DNA of 41,386 nt from Lachnospiraceae bacterium (GTDB lineage: Bacteria > Bacillota > Clostridia > Lachnospirales > Lachnospiraceae). The notes below the pieces were generated by a model, which was given only the letters and a program-made list of their open reading frames with translations, ran no database searches and had not been told where the DNA came from. The position numbers were made by a program, and so were the translations under genes. This document shows, piece by piece, positions 1 to 6,764 of the stretch. How positions within the stretch are numbered: the first letter of the stretch is position 1; every line of letters begins with the position of its first letter. The DNA lies in the NCBI GenBank assembly GCA_022793375.1, contig JAAWCS010000031.1, forward strand, positions 1 through 41,386, given 5' to 3'.

Positions 1-250
1 GGAGGGTCATGTGCGAAGCACATGAAATAATGTCGCTAGACATTATATCCGCGCCGATTCGCGTCCGAGCGAAGCGAGGACAATCCTTAGCGAATCGTGT
101 GCATCCCCCGGAGTGTCATGTGCGAAGCACATGAAATAATGTCGCTAGACATTATATCCGCGCCGATTCGCGTCCGAGCAAAGCGAGGATAATCCTAAGC
201 GAATCGTGTGCATCCCCCGGAGGGTCATGTGCGAAGCACATGATATAATG
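1..250. repeat. Tandem 109-bp hairpin-rich repeat, two full copies plus a partial third
   Basis: Copies start at 1, 110 and 219 (the last stops near 250), giving an exact 109-bp period. Each unit holds three dyads: CATGTGC-GAA-GCACATG; ATAATGTC-GCTA-GACATTAT; and a longer arm GATTCGC...GCGAATC that encloses GTCC/GGAC with a GA/GA internal mismatch and a GC-GAA-GC tip. The same family recurs at 34263-34453. There are no variable spacers, so this is not a CRISPR. Spurious reading frames run through it on both strands. The third copy carries a change that creates TATAAT at 244-249, but no -35 is seen. Confidence 0.93.
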
Positions 251-335
251 CGGAAGGTGTCCGGGCTGTGAAATTTTTATGTAGGATTTCTCCCCGGCCG
301 CCAAAGGAAACAGACGATATGGAGGGAATGGCATT

Positions 336-1454
336 ATGGCCGAGAAAACACCGGTAAAAAACACAAGGAAAAAAAAGGTAAGCAATAAGTCCAGAAACAT
401 ATTGATCGCATTGTTAGCAGTCCTTTTGGTGCTGATTGCAATTGTTGTCTTTATTCTGACCCGAACCAAACCGGACCCGCGTAGCGGGCAGGATCCGGAC
501 TTTAGCAATATCGACTTTAACGAGGACGACGGTTTAGGAGCAGACGAAACGATCGATCCGGAAGCACCGACCGTGGATATGGAAAAAGCGAATCAGTTAC
601 TGGATCCGATTGAGGACAATGAACTGACGAAAGATGAGGGATGGCTCCACTATCTGCTGCTGGGCGTGGACGGCTCAAATTACAAGTCCGGCCGCAGCGA
701 CGCGCTGATTGTCCTTTCGGTCAACAAGGAAGAGCAGAGGGTGGTTCTCTCGTCGATTCCCCGCGATACCTTCGTGTACGTGGAGGGCAAGGGCTTTTCC
801 AAGATCAACGGCGCATATATGGCCGGCGGAGCGGAACTGGCGGTTAAGACGTTTGAGGAAAACTTCGATATCGATATTGAGAATTATTTTGTAGTAAACT
901 TTGATTCCCTGCCGAAGATCGTTGATCTGGCCGGCGGCGTGACGCTGACCCTGACCGACGCCGAGGCACAGCACATGGGCGACCAGTACGCGGCCTGGGG
1001 CCTGGAGGGCGGCACGCAGAAACTCAACGGCAAGGAAGTGCTGGCGTACTGCCGGGTACGTAAGATTGACTCGGACTATAAGCGCAATGAGCGTCAGTAT
1101 AAGGCGCTGCTGGCAATCTATGACGCGGTCAGGAAGATGTCTTACGATCAGTATGTAGGCCTGGCAAAGATCGCATTCGACGAGATGTATACCGATATGA
1201 TGGTCGGCAATATGCTAGTCCTGTTAAAGGATGTCATGGATATCTGCAGCGTGTCCGAGATTGAGAATATAAAGCTGGTAGACAGCGATCACAGCCGTGC
1301 AGGCATGTTCGGAAAATACGGCAGTATCGTAATGATGGACAATCTGATCGATACGGTTGTGCGCTGGAGAGAAGCGCTGGGGATCGAGGATTATACGCCT
1401 TCTAAGAGGGTAGAGCAGATTTCAAAGCATCTGGACGAGACGCTGGGAAGATAA
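336..1454 (+). CDS. LytR-CpsA-Psr (LCP) family cell-wall glycopolymer ligase
   Basis: A 372-residue protein with a short basic cytoplasmic N-terminus, one membrane helix at about residues 22-43, an acidic linker, and an extracellular LCP domain from about 106. Visible LCP motifs are LLLGVDGS, RSDALIVLSV, SIPRDTFV, a KINGAY segment, and the Arg-rich stretch around residues 241-254 ending in RNERQ. LCP proteins transfer lipid-linked glycopolymers such as teichoic acid or capsule to peptidoglycan outside the membrane; the actual polymer cannot be told here. The start at 336 has GGAGGG upstream. It appears to be a single-gene unit, lying between the tandem repeats and a strong hairpin after its stop. 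Confidence 0.92.
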   Translation: MAEKTPVKNTRKKKVSNKSRNILIALLAVLLVLIAIVVFILTRTKPDPRSGQDPDFSNIDFNEDDGLGADETIDPEAPTVDMEKANQLLDPIEDNELTKDEGWLHYLLLGVDGSNYKSGRSDALIVLSVNKEEQRVVLSSIPRDTFVYVEGKGFSKINGAYMAGGAELAVKTFEENFDIDIENYFVVNFDSLPKIVDLAGGVTLTLTDAEAQHMGDQYAAWGLEGGTQKLNGKEVLAYCRVRKIDSDYKRNERQYKALLAIYDAVRKMSYDQYVGLAKIAFDEMYTDMMVGNMLVLLKDVMDICSVSEIENIKLVDSDHSRAGMFGKYGSIVMMDNLIDTVVRWREALGIEDYTPSKRVEQISKHLDETLGR

Positions 1455-1487
1455 AATCGAGGACGGAAGCGTCCGTTGGATAAAGAA

Positions 1488-1545
1488 GAAAGTACTGCCG
1501 CATTATCTGGCATTTCAGCCATGATGCGGCAGTACTTTCTGTTAG
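1488..1545 (+). terminator. Long hairpin after the LCP gene
   Basis: A perfect 16-bp stem (1488-1503 with 1524-1539) closes a 20-nt loop that itself contains TGGC/GCCA. It lies 33 bp past the LCP stop. The following run is only moderately T-rich (TTTCTGTTAGATTT), so termination is likely but not certain. Confidence 0.7.
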
Positions 1546-1588
1546 ATTTACTAATCCCTGCCTTTAGCCTTTGCGTTCAGTGTCGGAT

Positions 1589-1663
1589 TTGACAATTATC
1601 TGCGCTATAGCGTACTTTACAAATAGCGCATGGGTTGAACTCCGGTCGGCTTCGTGCTATACT
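1589..1663 (+). promoter_or_regulatory. Promoter region of the restriction-modification pair, with inverted repeat
   Basis: TTGAAC (1635-1640), a 17-bp spacer and TATACT (1658-1663) form a good sigma-A promoter 70 bp before the methyltransferase gene. A second possible promoter uses TTGACA (1589-1594) and TACTTT (1613-1618, 18-bp spacer). Between them lies a 7-bp inverted repeat, GCGCTAT at 1602-1608 and ATAGCGC at 1623-1629, a candidate operator. No controller (C) protein gene is present. Confidence 0.7.
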
Positions 1664-1732
1664 TTACCAGAAATATATCGACAAAACAAGATTTTCGAGG
1701 ATAGATAAGATATTAAATCTTCGGGAGAGAAA

Positions 1733-2812
1733 ATGATAAGTGTTAATGAATATATAAGAGATCAAACTTTATTGGCGCCGTGCTTTGTTCGAGGTGATGC
1801 ATTGAACGTGTTAGCTCATTTGCCGAACAACTGTATTGATTGTGTCATAACAAGTCCTCCTTATTATAAGAAAAGACAATACTTGGGGGGAGGTATTGGA
1901 TTAGAAGCAACATATCAAGAATACATAGATAATCTTCTTGCTATTGTCAGAGAAGTTTATCGTGTGCTCAAGTCAACTGGCTCATTCTGGCTAAACATTG
2001 GGGATAGCTACAAAGATAAACAGTTGCTTAATATACCGTATCGGGTTGCTATTCGAATGCAAGATGAACAAAAATGGATTTTGCGAAACACGGTCGTTTG
2101 GGATAAGGTGAAAGGAGCTATGTCCCAATCTAAAGACAGTCTGGGATGTGAATATGAACCAATGTTTCATTTTGTGAAAAAGAAAAGCGGCTACTATTAT
2201 GATTCTGATGCGGTAAGAAAAAAACCACGTAGCGCACATGTGGAAAATGGTGCGGTAGTTAGCGCAACTGGCGTAAGCGGTGTCAGATATCGAAGGAAAA
2301 TAGAACTAAGCACGGGACTCACGGAAGCGCAAAAAATGAAGGCATATCAAGCTCTTGACGAGGTACTGGAACGTATAAAAAAAGGCGAATTATCCGATTT
2401 TAGGATGGTCATAAAAGGGACGGATCACCGCGTAACAAATGGAAACACGATCAATTTAAGCGGCCGGGCCAAGGAACTGCAAGATAAGGGATTTTATTTT
2501 CTTTTTTACAATCCGAACGGTAGTATGATTTCGGATGTGTGGCAAATTATACCCGAAGATACTCACGGAAGGAAATTGCATTTTGCCCCGTTTCCGGAAG
2601 ATTTGGTTAAAACTCCTATTGTGCTGACCTGTCCGCCGAACGGAATTGTATTAGATCCTTTCGTTGGAACGGGGACAACAAGTTATGTTGCGGTTCAGCT
2701 TAAACGTAGATCCATCGGTATTGACATGGCACAAGAATATCTTGAGCTTGCGGAGAATAGATGCTCAGAATACGGGTGCTTGAATGACGGCGAATTGGAG
2801 ACATTGTTATGA
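1733..2812 (+). CDS. Type II DNA methyltransferase, beta class (probably N4-cytosine)
   Basis: A 359-residue SAM-dependent methyltransferase. Catalytic motif IV reads TSPPYY at residues 40-45 and the SAM-binding motif I reads DPFVGTGT near 308-315, an IV-before-I order that defines the beta class. SPPY (rather than DPPY) is typical of N4-cytosine enzymes, but N6-adenine is not excluded. The middle part (about 150-270) would hold the target-recognition region. The gene overlaps the following endonuclease by ATGA, and its AT-rich base use differs sharply from the flanking LCP and glgB genes, suggesting transfer. GGGAGA precedes the start. Its role is to protect host DNA from the partner endonuclease. 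Confidence 0.92.
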   Translation: MISVNEYIRDQTLLAPCFVRGDALNVLAHLPNNCIDCVITSPPYYKKRQYLGGGIGLEATYQEYIDNLLAIVREVYRVLKSTGSFWLNIGDSYKDKQLLNIPYRVAIRMQDEQKWILRNTVVWDKVKGAMSQSKDSLGCEYEPMFHFVKKKSGYYYDSDAVRKKPRSAHVENGAVVSATGVSGVRYRRKIELSTGLTEAQKMKAYQALDEVLERIKKGELSDFRMVIKGTDHRVTNGNTINLSGRAKELQDKGFYFLFYNPNGSMISDVWQIIPEDTHGRKLHFAPFPEDLVKTPIVLTCPPNGIVLDPFVGTGTTSYVAVQLKRRSIGIDMAQEYLELAENRCSEYGCLNDGELETLL

Positions 2813-3657
2813 GCAAAATAAGCGAATTTTTTGGGCTATATTGCAAGGACACAGCGTTGGATTTCAAACAAGCGATGGATACGCAAACCTGTCCTTATAC
2901 TCAACGAATTTGTACTAAGATGAGAAAATCTGATCCGGAAATTAAGATTGGAACTTGTTCTGTTAGGTATCAAAATCAGGATATTATCATATGCCCGTTT
3001 AGATTGTTGGAATACAATCAAATTTTTATCGACTGTTTACATTTGCTAACGATGCATGAGCCAGGCAATGAACTTTATCTCGTCCCTGAAGTACAGATTC
3101 CAGGAGGGCATGTAGATTACTTTTTAGTTTCTGCAAAAGATAAAAGAGTAAGGGATTTTATCGGAATTGAACTGCAAACTATGGATACAACTGGAACCGT
3201 ATGGCCTGCACGTCAGAAATTTTTAAGCGAACAGGGCATCGAAGTAAATCCCAAGGATTTGAATAGCAAAAAGTCATTTGGGATGAATTGGAAAATGACA
3301 TTAAAAACTATTCTTGTTCAAATGCATCACAAAAGCGAAACCTTCGAACATTTAAATAAACATCTGATTTTGGTTATTCAAAAACCTTTATATGACCACA
3401 TGAGGAGTAACTTTAACTTTGAGGGGATTGATGGCGTCAGGCTTGGCGATCCTGTTCATATTCATTCCTACAATTTTGAAGAGAACAAAAATAAACTTAG
3501 TCTTTCTTTACATACAAGAGTCAGCACAGATTCAACGGGCATCGCAAAAAGCCTTGGTCTAAATGCGGAGAGCAAAGTTGAATTACAAGACTTGATCCGC
3601 ATTCTTGAGCCAAAATTGATTGAGCCAAATAGATTGAAAATCGGTATTTTCAGTTGA
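2809..3657 (+). CDS. NotI-family type II restriction endonuclease
   Basis: A 282-residue protein resembling the NotI family. The N-terminal part has Cys28, Cys35, Cys50 and Cys62, matching the single-iron Cys4 site of this family. The nuclease core shows E94, D103 (in GGHVDYFL) and E121-L-Q123 (in GIELQTMDTTG), a PD-(D/E)xK variant with Gln in place of Lys; published NotI uses D160, E182 and Q184. It overlaps the methyltransferase stop by 4 bp, so the two are co-translated. The recognition sequence cannot be read from the protein. NotI sites (GCGGCCGC) do occur in this window at 4746 and 16819, so if the specificity is the same the partner enzyme must protect them. AT-rich like its partner. 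Confidence 0.87.
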   Translation: MSKISEFFGLYCKDTALDFKQAMDTQTCPYTQRICTKMRKSDPEIKIGTCSVRYQNQDIIICPFRLLEYNQIFIDCLHLLTMHEPGNELYLVPEVQIPGGHVDYFLVSAKDKRVRDFIGIELQTMDTTGTVWPARQKFLSEQGIEVNPKDLNSKKSFGMNWKMTLKTILVQMHHKSETFEHLNKHLILVIQKPLYDHMRSNFNFEGIDGVRLGDPVHIHSYNFEENKNKLSLSLHTRVSTDSTGIAKSLGLNAESKVELQDLIRILEPKLIEPNRLKIGIFS

Positions 3658-3760
3658 TTCTCCATAGAGTCCTACGCTAAAAGCAGACTACGAAATAACT
3701 TGAAAAGATATTTACGTTAAAAAATTTCAAATATGTTTACGACAAAATGTCCAAAAGCTG

Positions 3761-3793
3761 GGGCGGTATTTTGACAGTACCGCCCTCTTTTTC
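3761..3793 (+). terminator. Rho-independent terminator of the restriction-modification operon
   Basis: GGGCGGTA (3761-3768) pairs with TACCGCCC (3778-3785) across a 9-nt loop and is followed by TCTTTTTC. It sits 104 bp past the endonuclease stop. The rest of 3658-3936 shows no gene; its second half is GC-rich and lies downstream of lepB on the other strand. Confidence 0.88.
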
Positions 3794-3936
3794 ATATCAA
3801 TCAGCCCCGCTTACACCCTCTGGCTCTGGAAGATGGGCGGATATACCCAGCATGCCTGTCCGGTATCCCTATAGTGCCGCGCCCCCATAGGCGCGCCCAC
3901 ATGGCCGCCGCCCGCCGCCCTCACGGCAAGCTATGC

Positions 3937-4506
3937 TTATTCTACCCAAAAGAACCGCGGCCAATATCCGAAAATCGCCTTGGCATGAATATCCTCCCGA
4001 GGTACAAACGTATTGTTCCAATACCGGGAATCGTTGCTGTGGTTGCGGTTGTCGCCCATGACAAAGTAACAGCCCTCGGGAATCTCATAGGGACCGAAGC
4101 TGCCCTCGGCCTGCTCTTTCAGATAGGGCTCCTCCAACGGGATCTCGGAACCGTCTATAAAGACCTGCCCGTCCACGATCACAAGCGTCTCGCCCGGCAG
4201 GCCGACCACACGTTTCACATAATAGTACTGATCGCCGTCCGGCGGATCAAAAAGAACCACATCGCCCCGCTGGGGATCGGCAAACCAGTAATGGACCCGG
4301 GAGCTGATGATGCGGCTGGGTTTTGGCAGCGTATCCTCCATAGAACCGGAGGGCACCTGGGTGTTCATAATCAGAAAGTGGTTGCACAGCCAGGCTCCGG
4401 CGGCTGCAATGAGCAGGATCCGGAGCCAGTCCAGTATTTCATAAAGCACCCGGTTTTGTGGTTTTTCTGTCGTTTCCGGGTTTGAATCTTTTTTTATTTC
4501 CGTCAT
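3937..4506 (-). CDS. lepB: Signal peptidase I
   Basis: A 189-residue type I signal peptidase that cleaves signal peptides from exported proteins at the outer membrane face. One N-terminal membrane helix covers about residues 26-46. The catalytic serine is Ser55 in PSGSMEDTL and the general-base lysine is Lys98 in YYYVKRVVGLPGE; box E reads GDNRNHSNDSRYW near 151-163. Length is normal for the short Gram-positive (SipS-type) enzymes. Its start codon overlaps the glgB stop in ATGA, so translation is coupled to glgB, an unusual functional pairing. No clear terminator is visible after the stop. Confidence 0.95.
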   Translation of the reverse strand: MTEIKKDSNPETTEKPQNRVLYEILDWLRILLIAAAGAWLCNHFLIMNTQVPSGSMEDTLPKPSRIISSRVHYWFADPQRGDVVLFDPPDGDQYYYVKRVVGLPGETLVIVDGQVFIDGSEIPLEEPYLKEQAEGSFGPYEIPEGCYFVMGDNRNHSNDSRYWNNTFVPREDIHAKAIFGYWPRFFWVE

Positions 4507-6479
4507 TTTTCCGTTCTTTTCTTTTTCTTGACAGAGGTCTTAGGCGCTGCGGATTGTTCTTTTTTGGCCGTCTTTTTGGCAGCGGGCTTGGGATAGTCGA
4601 AACGATAGACCCGGATGCCATAGGCCGGCAGCGGACTGTCGATCGAATAATCCCGTCCGTCGCAGGGCGTTTTCTTAGCCAGCGCCGAAGGGGCGTCGCT
4701 CAGTTTTTCGCAGAGCCCGTTTTTCTCGTCCAATAAAAGCGTATAGCGGCCGCGGCAGGGCACGCCGACACGGTAGTCCTCGTGGGCGACCGGCGTAAAG
4801 TTGCAGACAAAGAGCAGATTTCCGCGCCCGTTTTTGCTCTTGCGGACAAAGCTAAGGATACTGCGGTAGTTGTCGTCGCAGTTAATCCATTCAAAACCGC
4901 TCCAGTCGTAGTCGTTTTCAAAGAGGGCGGGCGTTTTTTTGTACAGGTGCAGAAGGCCGCGGTAGAAATCATGCAGGTCGCGGTGCTTGTCCTCGTTCAA
5001 TAAGAACCAGTCAAGCTCCTTCTTTTCGTCCCACTCATGCCATTGGCCGAAATCCTGGCCCATGAACAGAAGCTTCTTGCCGGGATGGCCAAACATGAAA
5101 GTATAGCCGACCTTTAAGTTGGCAAACTTGTCGTCGTAGAGTCCGGGCATCTTGGACAGCATAGAACATTTAAGATGCACCACCTCGTCGTGCGAGAGCA
5201 CAAGGATGAAGTTCTCGCTGCAGGCATAGGTCATGCCAAAGGTCATCTTGTTGTGATTGTAGCTGCGGAAATAGGGATCGAGTTTCATATACTCAAGGAA
5301 ATCGTGCATCCAGCCCATATTCCACTTAAAGGAGAAGCCCAGGCCGCCGTCGGCGGGATCGCCGGTAATCATCGGCCAGGCGGTCGATTCCTCGGCGATC
5401 ATCACGGCGCCGGGATTGCGCTGACTGACAATATTGTTTAAATGGCGGAAAAACTCGATTGCCTCCAGATTTTGGTTGCCGCCGTAACGGTTGGCGACCC
5501 ACTGGCCGTCCTTTTTACCGTAGTCCAAATACAGCATCGAGGCGACAGCGTCCACCCGCAGACCGTCCACATGGAACTGCTCGATCCAGTAGAGGGCGTT
5601 GGCAATCAGGAAATTGGAGACCTCATATTTGGCATAATCAAAAATTTTCGTGCCCCAGTCAGGGTGCTCGCCCTTGCGCGTATCGGCATATTCATAGGTG
5701 GGCGTACCGTCAAAATCGGCCAGGCCGTGCGCGTCGCGCGGGAAGTGCGCCGGCACCCAGTCGAGGATTACGCCGATGTCTTTTTGATGCAGATAATCGA
5801 CAAGGTACATAAAATCCTGCGGCGTGCCGTAGCGGGAGGTGGGCGCGTAGTAGCCGGTCACCTGGTAGCCCCAGGAACCGTCAAAGGGATGCTCGGCAAC
5901 GCCCATCAACTCCACATGCGTATAGCCCATATCCTGCATGTAGTCAGCCAGCTGATGCGCCAGATCGCGGTAATTTAAGAATTCCTCGCCGTTTTTACGC
6001 CAGGAACCCAGATGGACTTCGTAGATGGCGTAGGGGCTGGTGCGAAAATCGGCCGTCTTGCGCTTAGTCAGCCATTTCGTATCCTTCCATTCGTAGCCGG
6101 AAAGATCGGCGACTACCGAAGCGGTAGCCGGGCGCAGTTCGGCATAGCTGCCGTAGGGATCGGCCTTGAAGCGCAGATCGCCGGCCTGCGTCTGAATGGC
6201 ATATTTATACATTTCCCCGGTTGATAAGCCGGGGATAAAGCACTCAAAGATCCCCGAGGTGGCGATGGGCGTCATGGGCGCGGCCCCTGCCTCCCACTGG
6301 TTGAAGTTGCCGACGACAGAGACGGCGGCGGCATGCGGGGCCCATACCGCAAAGTACACGCCTTTCTTGCGGTTCTTCGTGGCGGGGTGCGCGCCGAGTT
6401 TGTTATAGATTTCGTAATGCGTGCCGTTGCCAAATAAATAGCAGTCCATCTCGGTGATAAATGGAGTTGATTTAGCCAT
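4503..6479 (-). CDS. glgB: 1,4-alpha-glucan branching enzyme
   Basis: The enzyme makes alpha-1,6 branches in glycogen. From the ATG at 6479 it has 658 residues; GGGAGGAA lies 6 nt before this ATG, while an ATG 27 bp upstream would overlap that ribosome site. The order is a CBM48-like N-domain, then a GH13 barrel with DWVPAHFP, GLRVDAVAS (nucleophile Asp, about residue 308), the IAEEST acid/base Glu (about 363) and LSHDEVVH (about 427), then a C-terminal beta domain. The last roughly 30 residues form a Lys/Ala/Ser-rich basic tail that is not part of the usual fold. No other glycogen gene is in the window. It is transcribed with lepB from the promoter at 6519-6547. Confidence 0.95.
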   Translation of the reverse strand: MAKSTPFITEMDCYLFGNGTHYEIYNKLGAHPATKNRKKGVYFAVWAPHAAAVSVVGNFNQWEAGAAPMTPIATSGIFECFIPGLSTGEMYKYAIQTQAGDLRFKADPYGSYAELRPATASVVADLSGYEWKDTKWLTKRKTADFRTSPYAIYEVHLGSWRKNGEEFLNYRDLAHQLADYMQDMGYTHVELMGVAEHPFDGSWGYQVTGYYAPTSRYGTPQDFMYLVDYLHQKDIGVILDWVPAHFPRDAHGLADFDGTPTYEYADTRKGEHPDWGTKIFDYAKYEVSNFLIANALYWIEQFHVDGLRVDAVASMLYLDYGKKDGQWVANRYGGNQNLEAIEFFRHLNNIVSQRNPGAVMIAEESTAWPMITGDPADGGLGFSFKWNMGWMHDFLEYMKLDPYFRSYNHNKMTFGMTYACSENFILVLSHDEVVHLKCSMLSKMPGLYDDKFANLKVGYTFMFGHPGKKLLFMGQDFGQWHEWDEKKELDWFLLNEDKHRDLHDFYRGLLHLYKKTPALFENDYDWSGFEWINCDDNYRSILSFVRKSKNGRGNLLFVCNFTPVAHEDYRVGVPCRGRYTLLLDEKNGLCEKLSDAPSALAKKTPCDGRDYSIDSPLPAYGIRVYRFDYPKPAAKKTAKKEQSAAPKTSVKKKKRTEK

Positions 6480-6518
6480 ACTGAGTTCCTCCCAAAAGAG
6501 TTTCATTTTTCTGGTATT

Positions 6519-6547
6519 ATTTTAGCATTTTGACGAGGAAGCGTCAA
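6519..6547 (-). promoter_or_regulatory. Promoter of glgB-lepB
   Basis: On the minus strand TTGACG (6547-6542), a 17-bp spacer and TAAAAT (6524-6519) lie 40 bp before the glgB start. The AT-rich stretch 6550-6624 separates it from the divergent transporter promoter. Confidence 0.8.
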
Positions 6548-6624
6548 GGTAAAGGGGGATTTTTGTAAAGAATGTTGGGGACAGGTTGATTTACTAAAAT
6601 TTTTGAATAATTATAATTTTTTTG

Positions 6625-6653
6625 TTGACAGACTCGTGTAAAGTTATTATAAT
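6625..6653 (+). promoter_or_regulatory. Consensus promoter of the peptide-transporter operon
   Basis: TTGACA (6625-6630), exactly 17 bp, then TATAAT (6648-6653): a perfect sigma-A consensus, predicting a start of transcription near 6660. A weak CodY-like sequence (11 of 15 positions of the consensus) lies at 6598-6612 just upstream. Confidence 0.92.
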
Positions 6654-6674
6654 ATGAAACCATAAAGTGCGATG

Positions 6675-6708
6675 GGGCAGAAGGCAGAGCCTTTGCGCCC
6701 TTTTTTTT
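6675..6708 (+). terminator. Terminator-like hairpin in the leader (candidate attenuator)
   Basis: GGGC (6675-6678) pairs with GCCC (6697-6700) and AAGGC (6681-6685) with GCCTT (6689-6693), closing an AGA loop, followed by eight T at 6701-6708. It lies after the predicted start of transcription and 57 bp before the first gene, so it should terminate part of the transcripts unless an alternative fold or factor intervenes. No known riboswitch was recognised in such a short leader. Confidence 0.65.
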
Positions 6709-6764
6709 CAAGGCGGCGCTTTAACGAATAAATGTGATAGCATAAAAAAGCAGGAGGAAAACGT

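Noticed and set aside
1..250. CRISPR-like array
   Set aside because: The whole 109-bp unit is repeated without variable spacers, and no cas genes are present.
1634..1732. C-protein (controller) gene for the restriction system
   Set aside because: No small HTH frame exists before the methyltransferase.
3874..4485. Long plus-strand frame opposite lepB
   Set aside because: It is the antisense of a well-supported signal peptidase gene and has no ribosome site or family features.
5175..5978. Plus-strand frames opposite glgB
   Set aside because: Shadows of the branching enzyme in GC-rich DNA; no coding signals.
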